DNA of 64,000 nt from Sulfurovum xiamenensis (GTDB lineage Bacteria; Campylobacterota; Campylobacteria; Campylobacterales; Sulfurovaceae): contig NZ_JAQIBC010000001.1 in NCBI RefSeq assembly GCF_030347995.1, positions 186,001-250,000 on the forward strand, written 5' to 3'. Positions 56,410 through 64,000 of the stretch are shown piece by piece. The position numbers and the translations under genes were made by a program. The notes under the pieces are model-generated. The model did no database searches. It saw only the letters and a program-made list of their open reading frames with translations, and had not been told where the DNA came from. Position 1 is the stretch's first letter; each line of letters opens with the position of its first letter.

Positions 56410-57531
56410 TCACACTGATCTCTTCTTCAAAAATACACCACTCTCCACATGCTCCGTATGTGGGAACTGATCAAACATCGCTGCTTCAATCACATCATGT
56501 GTTTTGGTCAGTGTTGCAAGATCTCTTGCAAGTGTTTCAGGGTTACATGAGATATAGATAATATTTTCTATATTTGAAATAAGCGCTATGGTCCCCTCAT
56601 CCAATCCTGCTCTTGGCGGATCTACCAAAACCGTACTGAAGTTATAACTTTTCAGATCTATCCCTTTCAGTCTGGAAAACTCTCTTACCCCATTCAAAGC
56701 TTCTGTCATCTCTTCTGATGCTAGTCTTGCAAAAGTGATATTGTCAATAGCGTTGAGCGCACAATTCTCCAGTGCTGCATGAATGGATCGTTTACTGATC
56801 TCTGTGGCCAATACTCTATCAAAGTAATGAGAGAGAGGCAGTGTGAAGTTCCCCAGACCGCAGTAACTCTCTAAGAAATCCCCATACCCTACCGTTTTGG
56901 CTTGCTTAATGGACCACGCAATCATTTTGACATTCACAGCAGGGTTTGGCTGGGTAAAACCGCTTTCATACTGTACATAAGTGAATGTTTGACCCTCTAT
57001 ATCCAACGTTTCTGTAACGAATTCATTCGAAAGGATCACTTTTTGTTTACGGCTACGCCCCATGATCTTACAGTTAAGTTCTGCTTCAAGTTTCTTGGCC
57101 TCAGCACTCCACACATCATCAAGTCTTCTGTGATACAACATCGTGATAAGACATTCATCGGTAGTCGTTGCCAAAAATTCCACGGCAAAAAGACGCTGCT
57201 TCAACACATCTGTCGATGCATTGATCTTTTCAAGCAGCTTCCACATACGTTTTTCTATAGCTTCGATGACTTTGGGACACTCTTCTACAGTGATCGCACC
57301 ATTTTTCTCGATGTTCCCCATGGCATAATCACATCTCTCACCCTCATGCCAGATACGGAACTCTGCTCGGGCCCTATAATGGTCGGAAGGCGAATTAAAA
57401 ACCTCTAAGTCACCCTGATAAAAAGGCTCCAAAAGCCCGGAAACCCACTGCTGTTTCTGCTTTAATTGTTCCTCATAGCCTATCTCATAGAGTCCGCAGG
57501 AACCACAACTTCCAAAATGTTTACAATTCAA
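56410..57531 (-). CDS. trmA: tRNA (uracil-5-)-methyltransferase TrmA
   Basis: 373-residue SAM enzyme that methylates U54 of tRNA T loops. It aligns along its length with E. coli TrmA: HYRARAEFRIWHEGERC, SGFTQPNPAVNVKMI, DFLESYCGLGNFTLPL, VLVDPPRAGLDEGT and the catalytic Cys in IYISCNPETLARDLA. The N-terminus carries C3, C9 and C12 (CX5CX2C) plus C67, similar to the iron-sulfur ligands of RlmD and absent from E. coli TrmA as I recall it. Confidence 0.93.
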   Translation of the reverse strand: MNCKHFGSCGSCGLYEIGYEEQLKQKQQWVSGLLEPFYQGDLEVFNSPSDHYRARAEFRIWHEGERCDYAMGNIEKNGAITVEECPKVIEAIEKRMWKLLEKINASTDVLKQRLFAVEFLATTTDECLITMLYHRRLDDVWSAEAKKLEAELNCKIMGRSRKQKVILSNEFVTETLDIEGQTFTYVQYESGFTQPNPAVNVKMIAWSIKQAKTVGYGDFLESYCGLGNFTLPLSHYFDRVLATEISKRSIHAALENCALNAIDNITFARLASEEMTEALNGVREFSRLKGIDLKSYNFSTVLVDPPRAGLDEGTIALISNIENIIYISCNPETLARDLATLTKTHDVIEAAMFDQFPHTEHVESGVFLKKRSV

Positions 57532-57607
57532 ACTTCATACCTTTAATTTGCATTGGATATAATCACAATAATATTATAATTTCGTAATTTTACCCAAAAG
57601 GTCCAAA

Positions 57608-58900
57608 ATGTCTATAAGTGTTGTCATACTCGCAGCAGGTCAAGGTACAAGAATGAAGTCCACGACCCCCAAAGTACTTCATGAAATCTCCGGAAAACCT
57701 ATGCTCTTCCATGCCATTGATGCCGCACAGAAGATCTCTGATGATATCACTGTGGTACTCTACCATCAAGCGGAACGGATCCAAGAAACCATAGAGGCAT
57801 ACTACAGCGGTATACATTTTCACATGCAGGATGCCGTACAGTTTCCAGGTACGGGTGGGGCTATGAAAGGTGTCACGGTCAAACACTCTAAAGCATTGAT
57901 ACTCAATGGTGATATGCCGCTCGTCACGATGTCTGCACTGGAATCACTGATGCAGGGAGATGCTGACATCAATATGTCTGTGATCAAACTGGACAATCCT
58001 ACGGGCTATGGACGTGTCGTCATCAACCAAGGTAATGTCGTGGAGATCGTAGAAGAAAAGGACTGCATTCCTGCACAAAAAGAGATACAGACTGTCAACG
58101 CAGGTGTCTACTGCGTCAAAAAAGAATTACTGGAACGCTACATCCCGCATCTCAATAACGACAATGCCCAAAAAGAGTACTACCTAACAGATATCATCAA
58201 GATGGCAGTAGATGAGGGGAAGATCGTCCACCCTGTCATGGTGGATGAAGAGGAGTTCAAAGGGGTGAATTCCAAGCTCGATCTGGCACATGCAGAAGAG
58301 ATCATGCAAAGACGTATCAAAACAGAGTGGATGAAAGCCGGTGTCTCTATGCGTTTGCCTGAGACCATTTACATTGATTCACGTGCCACTTTTGAAGGTG
58401 AGTGTATCTTGGAAAATGGTGTCAGCATCCAGGGTGCTGCGTATATTATTGCTTCACATATTAAAACGCACTCTGTCATAGAAGATGCACATATAGAGAA
58501 TTCCGATGTCGGTCCTATGGGAAGGGTAAGGCCGCATTCAACACTCATTGATACACATATCGGTAACTTTGTTGAAGTAAAAAAATCCACACTGACAGGA
58601 GTCAAAGCCGGACACCTCTCCTACATGGGTGATGCAACTATAGATGCAGGTACGAACATCGGTGCAGGTGTCATTACCTGTAATTACGATGGAAAGAACA
58701 AATACCCAACCAAGATCGGTAAAAATGTCTTTGTGGGTTCTGATACACAACTTGTCGCACCGGTGACCATAGAAGATGATGTGATGATAGCAGCAGGAAG
58801 TACCATCAACAAAAACGTTGCACAAGGTGAGCTTGCCATCTCTAGAGCACCGCTAAGAACGGTGAAAAATTTCTTTTATAAATTTTTCGGAGACAAATAA
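57608..58900 (+). CDS. glmU: Bifunctional GlmU (UDP-GlcNAc pyrophosphorylase / GlcN-1-P acetyltransferase)
   Basis: 430-residue enzyme. N-terminal uridyltransferase: [44 protein letters not shown]-terminal hexapeptide beta helix with GEFVEVKKS-like [20 protein letters not shown] and [20 protein letters not shown], holding the acetyl-CoA site. It makes UDP-GlcNAc for peptidoglycan and LPS. 2 bases before coaBC. Confidence 0.96.
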   Translation: MSISVVILAAGQGTRMKSTTPKVLHEISGKPMLFHAIDAAQKISDDITVVLYHQAERIQETIEAYYSGIHFHMQDAVQFPGTGGAMKGVTVKHSKALILNGDMPLVTMSALESLMQGDADINMSVIKLDNPTGYGRVVINQGNVVEIVEEKDCIPAQKEIQTVNAGVYCVKKELLERYIPHLNNDNAQKEYYLTDIIKMAVDEGKIVHPVMVDEEEFKGVNSKLDLAHAEEIMQRRIKTEWMKAGVSMRLPETIYIDSRATFEGECILENGVSIQGAAYIIASHIKTHSVIEDAHIENSDVGPMGRVRPHSTLIDTHIGNFVEVKKSTLTGVKAGHLSYMGDATIDAGTNIGAGVITCNYDGKNKYPTKIGKNVFVGSDTQLVAPVTIEDDVMIAAGSTINKNVAQGELAISRAPLRTVKNFFYKFFGDK

Positions 58901-58901
58901 T

Positions 58902-60149
58902 ATGCAAATTGATCTAACGGGTAAATCAATACTCTTAGGCGTTACTGGCAGTATCTCTGCCTATAAGGCCTGTGAGATCGCCCGCCTATTTGTCAAAGCA
59001 GGTGCAGAGGTACATGTAGCCATGAGCCCCTCTGCCGAGCGTTTTGTCTCTGCACTCACATTTGAGGCCCTGACACGTAATCCTGTGTTAACAGAGAAGA
59101 GTGAATCTTGGGCCAGTGAGCTCAATCATATAGAGTTGGGTAAAAAGTGTGATGTGTTTGTTATCGCCCCAGCCACAGCTAATACCATTAACAAAATTGC
59201 ACAGGGTATCGCGGATAATATTTTAACGCAAACGGCATTGGCATTTAAAGATAAGATTCTCATCGCTCCTGCAGCCAATACACAGATGCTAGCAAAAACT
59301 GCTACCTGTAATGCCCTTGCCTTTTTACAGGAGAATAATTATACGATGATCAATCCCCAGGATAAACTCCTTGCCTGTGGAGATGTGGGATCTGGTGCAC
59401 TGGCAGAACCGACTGAGGTATTTTTTGAAGTCGCCAAAGCACTATATCGTGATCCATTTTGGGAAAACAGATCTGTCATCGTGACAGGTGGAGGTACGCG
59501 AGAAAAGCTGGATGAAGTACGCTATATATCAAACTTCTCATCAGGGAAAATGGCCAAAGCACTCTCTGTCGCACTCTATTTGAGAGGTGCAGATGTTTCG
59601 TATATCTCTACGATGGGATTCGATGACCTGCCCTCTGCCATTACAACCATAGAAGCTAACGATGCACAAGATATTTTAGAGTCCACGCAGCACGCTATTC
59701 AAAAAGTCACAGCAGAAAGCAGCCACAAGATGAAAATACCTTATCTTTTTATGGTAGCAGCGGTTGCAGACTTTACACCTAAAGCACCGCAAAGTGGTAA
59801 ACTAAAAAAATCCATGCTTGGCGATACGTGGAATATTGAACTCAAGCAGACTACTGATGTACTGGCTTCGATCGACAAAAATGCTATCAAAACGGTGGGA
59901 TTTAAAGCTGAAATGGATACACAGGAAGGATTAAACAATGCCATAGACCTTTTAGAAAAGAAAGGTGTGGATGCAGTGTGCTACAACCTTTTAAAAGATG
60001 CCAAAAGCTTTGGTGGTAATGAAAATGAAATCACCTTTATTACCAAGGAAACACAAGTTTCTCTAGGTCGTGCAGATAAACTCACGCTCTCTACTAAGAT
60101 ACTAGATGAATCCAAAAAACTTATCAATGAAGAAGAGACTAATGTCTGA
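58902..60149 (+). CDS. coaBC: Phosphopantothenoylcysteine decarboxylase / synthase CoaBC
   Basis: 415-residue bifunctional coenzyme A enzyme. CoaC part: GVTGSISAYKACEIARLFVK, SWASELNHIELGKKCDVFVI, PAAN in APAANTQMLAK and the Cys in LLACGDVGSGALAEP. CoaB part: VTGGGTREKLDEVRYISNFS and MVAAVADFTPKAP. The end overlaps uppS by 8 bases. Confidence 0.95.
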   Translation: MQIDLTGKSILLGVTGSISAYKACEIARLFVKAGAEVHVAMSPSAERFVSALTFEALTRNPVLTEKSESWASELNHIELGKKCDVFVIAPATANTINKIAQGIADNILTQTALAFKDKILIAPAANTQMLAKTATCNALAFLQENNYTMINPQDKLLACGDVGSGALAEPTEVFFEVAKALYRDPFWENRSVIVTGGGTREKLDEVRYISNFSSGKMAKALSVALYLRGADVSYISTMGFDDLPSAITTIEANDAQDILESTQHAIQKVTAESSHKMKIPYLFMVAAVADFTPKAPQSGKLKKSMLGDTWNIELKQTTDVLASIDKNAIKTVGFKAEMDTQEGLNNAIDLLEKKGVDAVCYNLLKDAKSFGGNENEITFITKETQVSLGRADKLTLSTKILDESKKLINEEETNV

Positions 60150-60831
60150 AAATACAATAAAACATCTTGCTATCATTATGGATGGTAATGGAAGATGGGC
60201 AAAAGAGCGTGGTCTGAAACGTACCAAAGGACATGAAGCAGGGGCAGAAATCATTCGTGATATTACGATGTACTGCGCGAAACACCCAAGTATAGAGACC
60301 GCTACATTTTACGCTTTTAGTACCGAAAACTGGAAACGTCCTAAACTTGAGGTGGAATACCTCATGAAACTGCTTAACCGATATCTCCAAAAAGAACTGG
60401 AAACTTATCAATCACATAATATCCGTTTTCAAGCTATTGGCAATATTGAAGCCTTTAGTAAGTCTTTACAGGATCGTATTAAAACAACGGAAGAACTCAC
60501 CAAAAACAATACCAGTCTTACACAGGTGCTTGCATTAAATTACGGTGGTCGTGCAGAAATAACCTCTGCGGTCAATAGCCTTATTGCAGAAGGTAAGACA
60601 AGTGTAACAGAAGAGGATATCTCTGGAGCATTGCAGACACCGTACAGCGATATAGATCTGCTGATCCGTACCAGTGGGGAAGAACGTATTTCCAACTTCC
60701 TGTTGTGGCAGATCTCTTATAGTGAACTCTATTTCACCCCTACACTCTGGCCTGATTTTTCAAGTAAAGAGTTGCAGAAAATTATAGAAAATTTTGAACA
60801 ACGTAATAGACGTTTTGGAGGTATTAAATGA
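60142..60831 (+). CDS. uppS: Undecaprenyl diphosphate synthase
   Basis: 229-residue cis-prenyltransferase. Motifs: IIMDGNGRWAKERGLKRTKG with catalytic Asp, YAFSTENWKRPKLEVEYLM, LNYGGRAEI and the IPP-binding RTSGEERISNFLLWQISYSE. Start ATG 60142 is chosen over an upstream in-frame ATG because the family starts with this region and AAGAAGAG precedes it. It makes the lipid carrier for cell-wall and surface glycans. Confidence 0.95.
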   Translation: MSENTIKHLAIIMDGNGRWAKERGLKRTKGHEAGAEIIRDITMYCAKHPSIETATFYAFSTENWKRPKLEVEYLMKLLNRYLQKELETYQSHNIRFQAIGNIEAFSKSLQDRIKTTEELTKNNTSLTQVLALNYGGRAEITSAVNSLIAEGKTSVTEEDISGALQTPYSDIDLLIRTSGEERISNFLLWQISYSELYFTPTLWPDFSSKELQKIIENFEQRNRRFGGIK

Positions 60832-61565
60832 TAGAAACAGTGACAGGCATCCTGGTTTTTATATTTGGCATTATGATAGGATCTTTTTTGAATGTAGTCA
60901 TCTACCGTATACCAAAAGGTGAAAGTATTGTTTTCCCCGCATCCAAATGCCAAAGCTGCCAAACCCCGCTTAAGTGGTATCATAATATCCCTCTCTTTTC
61001 ATGGATAGTCCTGTGTGGTAAATGCGGTTTTTGTAAAGAGAAGATATCTGCACAGTACCCGATCGTTGAATTCCTGACAGGTATTATTTTTATAGCACTC
61101 TATTTCAAACTAGGATTGGTCTGGTACCTGCCTTTTATTGCTGCTTCATTTGCCGCACTGCTTGCGCTTGTGATGATAGATTTCAAATATATGGCAGTCC
61201 CGGACAATGTAAACTTTGCAGCACTCATTTTTGCCCTTGTACAACCTGGATTTCTGATGGCACTTCTCTATGCAAGCATTGCTGCGGGTGGACTTTACCT
61301 GATAGGCCTGCTCTCATCACTGATCGCAAGAAAACAAGCGATGGGTGGTGCAGATGTCATTGTTGCTGGAACCATGGGTGCACTGCTTGGATTCCCAAAC
61401 TTTTTTGTTGCACTCTTCCTCTCTGCCCTGTTAGCCATGATCCCTGCACTGATATGGAGAGATAAAGGCGTACCTTTCGTACCTTTCTTAGCTTTAGCTA
61501 CCTTTATTGTATATCTCTATGATGTACAAGCCACACAACTCTTGGAAACAATCATTTATGGTTAA
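60828..61565 (+). CDS. Type IV prepilin peptidase / methyltransferase (A24 family)
   Basis: 245-residue membrane protease. N-terminal methyltransferase loop with two Cys pairs (SKCQSCQTPLKWYHN, CGKCGFCKEKISAQYPIVEF); catalytic Asp sites in MIDFKYMAVPD and GGADVIVAG (Ala in the second motif where Gly is common). It processes type IV pilin or pseudopilin precursors; no pilin gene is nearby. Overlaps uppS by 4 bases. Confidence 0.9.
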   Translation: MIETVTGILVFIFGIMIGSFLNVVIYRIPKGESIVFPASKCQSCQTPLKWYHNIPLFSWIVLCGKCGFCKEKISAQYPIVEFLTGIIFIALYFKLGLVWYLPFIAASFAALLALVMIDFKYMAVPDNVNFAALIFALVQPGFLMALLYASIAAGGLYLIGLLSSLIARKQAMGGADVIVAGTMGALLGFPNFFVALFLSALLAMIPALIWRDKGVPFVPFLALATFIVYLYDVQATQLLETIIYG

Positions 61566-62580
61566 TGTCAAAGGCTATATATCATCAAACTTTACCAAGT
61601 CATTTTTGATGATATTCCTGCCATTTTTCATTATTATATCTCTCGTATTTTTTGTCAAAATATCAGCACTGACCTCCAAAATACAGATCAGTTTTGCAGA
61701 ATTGATCCTCCTTTACAGTTATTCTATACCAGAAATTATTTTTTATACGATACCCCTCTCTTTTGTCGCCGCCTTGGCAAATGTACTGATCAATCTCTCT
61801 CAGGGCAATGAACTTATTGCCCTCTATGCACTCGGACTGAAAGCAAAAAAGATACTCAGCAGTCTGCTGCTGCTCGGTCTTCTTTTTTCACTCCTATTGG
61901 CCAGTATCTCTTTTCTAGCTATGCCATTGAGTAAACAATTCTATAAAGCCTTCAAAGAAGAGAAAAAAAATGAAGCAAAACTGAACATCATTCCTGGTGA
62001 ACTGGGTCAAAAATTTGGAGACTATTATATGTATGTCAAAGAGAAAACAGGGGATACTTTTCATGATATTGTCATCTATAACCGTACAAATAAAGCAGAT
62101 GAACAGTTCTTTTCATCTCAAACAGGTCACATCAATAACAATGAAAATCTGACTTCTCTACTTCTGCATAAGGGATATGGATATACCTATGCAAAAACAA
62201 AATTACAACAGGCAGAATATGAAACCATGGAAGTTTTTGACAGGTCTAAAAGCCAAGGATTTCAATTTCAAAGTATCCTCTCCTATTGGAGTGAAGGGAA
62301 AGAAAGCAGAGAGAAGGTAATGCATAGAATCCTATTTTATGTTTTCACAAGCCTTATTCCTTTGCTTTCAGTCTATCTTGTTGCTTCTTTTACCATGATT
62401 AATCCTCGTTATCAACAAAACCGTTCATTTCTTATCATCTTTGTCACGACACTGTTCTTCTATGTCATCGCGTCGTCTTTAGAAAAATGGGGAAATCCTC
62501 TTATCTTGGTCCTTACTATCAGTGCTGTTACCATACTAGGTCAATGGCTCTTTAAAAAACGTGTAGCCAAGTACTTCTAA
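61558..62580 (+). CDS. LptF/LptG-family LPS export permease
   Basis: 340-residue permease with helices near both ends (about 11-34, 55-78, 95-120 and three more after 255) and a central periplasmic jellyroll-like region. The N-terminal NFTKSFLMIFLPFFIIISLV and LSQGNELIALYALGLKAKKI are typical of LptF/LptG. Start ATG 61558 overlaps the prepilin peptidase stop. It would work with LptB to extract LPS; only one of the pair is here. Confidence 0.88.
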   Translation: MVNVKGYISSNFTKSFLMIFLPFFIIISLVFFVKISALTSKIQISFAELILLYSYSIPEIIFYTIPLSFVAALANVLINLSQGNELIALYALGLKAKKILSSLLLLGLLFSLLLASISFLAMPLSKQFYKAFKEEKKNEAKLNIIPGELGQKFGDYYMYVKEKTGDTFHDIVIYNRTNKADEQFFSSQTGHINNNENLTSLLLHKGYGYTYAKTKLQQAEYETMEVFDRSKSQGFQFQSILSYWSEGKESREKVMHRILFYVFTSLIPLLSVYLVASFTMINPRYQQNRSFLIIFVTTLFFYVIASSLEKWGNPLILVLTISAVTILGQWLFKKRVAKYF

Positions 62581-62590
62581 GGGGCTTTCT

Positions 62591-63316
62591 ATGCGTGTAA
62601 AAGCTGTGATCAGTTATGATGGAAGTCACTATCAGGGCTTTCAAAAACAAAAATCTACCAAAATGACCATTACTGCTGCTATAGAGAAGGCACTTGCCTC
62701 TTTACAGATAGATTCACCTATCGTTGGAAGTGGAAGAACAGATGCCGGCGTACATGCTACCGGTCAGGTCATACACTTTGACCTACCGGATTTCTGGAGC
62801 GATCTGGAGAAACTCAAACATAATTTAAACCGAAAATTGACGGATATCTCTTTCAAACATATCTCGGTTGCAGCCAATGATTTTCATGCACGTTTCAGTG
62901 CGAAAAAAAGAGTCTACCGTTATGTATTTAAAACACACAAACCTTCTGTTTTTGAACATAAATATATTTCATATTATGAAGCATTCGATCCTGCTCTATT
63001 GATCAATGCACTCAAAATATTTGAGGGCGAACATGATTTTAATTTCTTTCATAAGACAGGTACGATTACACATACTACTATCCGGAAGATCTATCGTACC
63101 GATTATGTCGAACGTAACGGATATCACTTTATCTATTTTCAAGCCAATGGCTTTTTACGCTCTCAGGTACGTATGATGGTGGATGCGGCGATGCGTTGTG
63201 CCAGGGGGGATATGAGTATCACACAACTTCAAGAACAACTCACATGCCAAAAAAAACATACCACCAAACTTGCTCCTCCGGAAGGACTTTATCTCTCAAG
63301 AATTGTCTATGGATGA
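62591..63316 (+). CDS. truA: tRNA pseudouridine synthase A
   Basis: 241-residue enzyme that makes pseudouridine at tRNA positions 38-40. Catalytic Asp in SGRTDAGVHATGQVIHFD; further motifs KKRVYRYVF, GEHDFNFFHKTG and GFLRSQVRMMVDAAM. Follows the LptF/G gene by 10 bases. Confidence 0.95.
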   Translation: MRVKAVISYDGSHYQGFQKQKSTKMTITAAIEKALASLQIDSPIVGSGRTDAGVHATGQVIHFDLPDFWSDLEKLKHNLNRKLTDISFKHISVAANDFHARFSAKKRVYRYVFKTHKPSVFEHKYISYYEAFDPALLINALKIFEGEHDFNFFHKTGTITHTTIRKIYRTDYVERNGYHFIYFQANGFLRSQVRMMVDAAMRCARGDMSITQLQEQLTCQKKHTTKLAPPEGLYLSRIVYG

Positions 63317-63382
63317 CCCTTTTCTTTTTCTATCTACAATTTTTTGTTAGAATGTCATAACAATACAGCAAGGATATACCTT

Positions 63383-63736
63383 TTGAAGAAACTCTTTATT
63401 TTTACCGCCATATTATGCTTTTCTCATGCGAATAACGAAATGGAAGCACTCTACCTGCAAAATGGATGCAATGGATGTCATGGAATGTATGGAGAAGGTA
63501 TGGGTGCATCCCCCAGACTGCAAGGGGTAAGGGAAGAGGTATTATTGAGAAGACTTAAAGATCTACAAAAGGGAAAGACCCGTTCTGCTTTTGGTACGAT
63601 CATGGTATCATTTGCCAAAGCACTTGATCAAAATCAAACCATAGAGATGGCAAAGTATCTATCAAATCTGGAAACAAAAGTGGATGATGAGCGTTATGAA
63701 ATAGAGTATACACCCGCCGGAGATGGCGGATCATAA
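63383..63736 (+). CDS. Small periplasmic class I cytochrome c
   Basis: 117 residues from TTG 63383, preceded by AAGGA; signal peptide LFIFTAILCFSHA, one haem motif CNGCHG near residue 30 and a distal Met (TIMVSFAKAL). A longer frame starts upstream at ATG 63344, but the TTG start gives a normal signal peptide. It should carry electrons in the periplasm. Confidence 0.82.
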   Translation: MKKLFIFTAILCFSHANNEMEALYLQNGCNGCHGMYGEGMGASPRLQGVREEVLLRRLKDLQKGKTRSAFGTIMVSFAKALDQNQTIEMAKYLSNLETKVDDERYEIEYTPAGDGGS

Positions 63737-63752
63737 GATAAAAGATGGCTAC

Positions 63753-64000
63753 TTAATGTGTAGCAATTTCCGGTTGTACCATCTCTTCTGGCATGCCTTC
63801 TACTTGTAGTGTTTCCACTTCTTTTTTCACTTCAGTTTCAACACTTTCAGTAATAGTTTCAACAGGCGTAGTCTCTACAGCTGTTTCTGCTTCAGTCTGA
63901 GTAGTGTTTGTTTCTATGTTCTCTTCTTTCTCTGTTTCTACTGAAGCTTTCATCTCTTCGAGTTCTTCTATCGTTTCATCAAGTTCTTCTTGCACATCAA
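63753..64000 (-). CDS. Acidic protein of unknown function, partial (C-terminal part)
   Basis: At least 80 residues, reading into the window from beyond the right edge (the frame is open to the last base). Composition is dominated by Glu, Thr and Val (EELDETIEELEEM, ETAVETTPVETITESVETEV), suggesting a disordered acidic tail. No domain can be identified from this piece. Confidence 0.55.
   Translation of the reverse strand, partial: DVQEELDETIEELEEMKASVETEKEENIETNTTQTEAETAVETTPVETITESVETEVKKEVETLQVEGMPEEMVQPEIATH

Overview
The window looks like a chromosomal segment of a Campylobacterota (epsilonproteobacterial) bacterium, most likely close to Sulfurovum or Sulfurimonas. I infer this from gene order and protein features: the run obgE-proB-fmt-birA-parA-parB-atpF'-atpF-atpH-atpA-atpG-atpD-atpC-tolQ-tolR-tolA-tolB-pal is the arrangement I recall from Campylobacter. 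Short single-domain versions of several enzymes, a standalone Aer-like PAS protein, a PEB4-like parvulin and a c-type cytochrome content fit the same group. No phage, IS element or CRISPR array was seen.

Layout. Positions 1-5 kb hold the tol-pal envelope operon on the minus strand, interrupted by an AMMECR1-domain gene in the opposite orientation. 5-10.5 kb hold the F1 and b/b' subunits of ATP synthase (the a and c subunits are not here). 10.5-15.7 kb hold parB, parA, birA, fmt, proB and obgE. 16-28 kb carry rpmA/rplU, RidA, a ThiF-like protein, a nitrilase-fold protein, xseB, the metX/metY homocysteine pair, guaB, gatA, ileS and pncC, mostly on the minus strand. A 41-residue membrane protein is squeezed between ileS and gatA.

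28.35-30.24 kb is the most unusual region: 19 tRNA-like units in 1.9 kb behind a consensus sigma70 promoter. They represent only four isoacceptors (Lys-TTT, Asp-GTC, Val-TAC, Glu-TTC), set in 91/182-, 210- and 132-bp periodicities. Several copies are degenerate, and four are chimeras that join the 5' end of one tRNA to the body of another at the shared D arm. The array could be a genuine recombining tRNA array or an assembly artefact; long reads would decide.

30.5-36 kb is a probable operon of three tandem SurA/PEB4-type periplasmic proteins (two lacking the parvulin domain), class II aldolase, a PLP enzyme and hisD. 36-50.3 kb contains nth, pepD, small metal-binding and cytochrome proteins, metH, a PAS sensor with a potentially pseudoknotted leader, lpxD, ilvBH, ppx/gppA, ilvA, a CoA-binding protein and a YwqK/MORN-type protein. 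50.6-53 kb encodes a secreted protein with seven CXXCH haem sites. 53-56.4 kb carries a lipid-A/glycan modification group (a duplicated LAB_N protein, GT2, GT39). 56.4-63.7 kb holds trmA and the forward run glmU-coaBC-uppS-prepilin peptidase-lptF/G-truA-cytochrome c. An acidic protein runs off the right edge.

Most genes are housekeeping. Points worth a second look are the tRNA array, the structured leader at 42.85 kb, the nitrilase-fold protein without its catalytic cysteine, the SurA-like triplet, the small membrane protein, and the AMMECR1 insertion in tol-pal.
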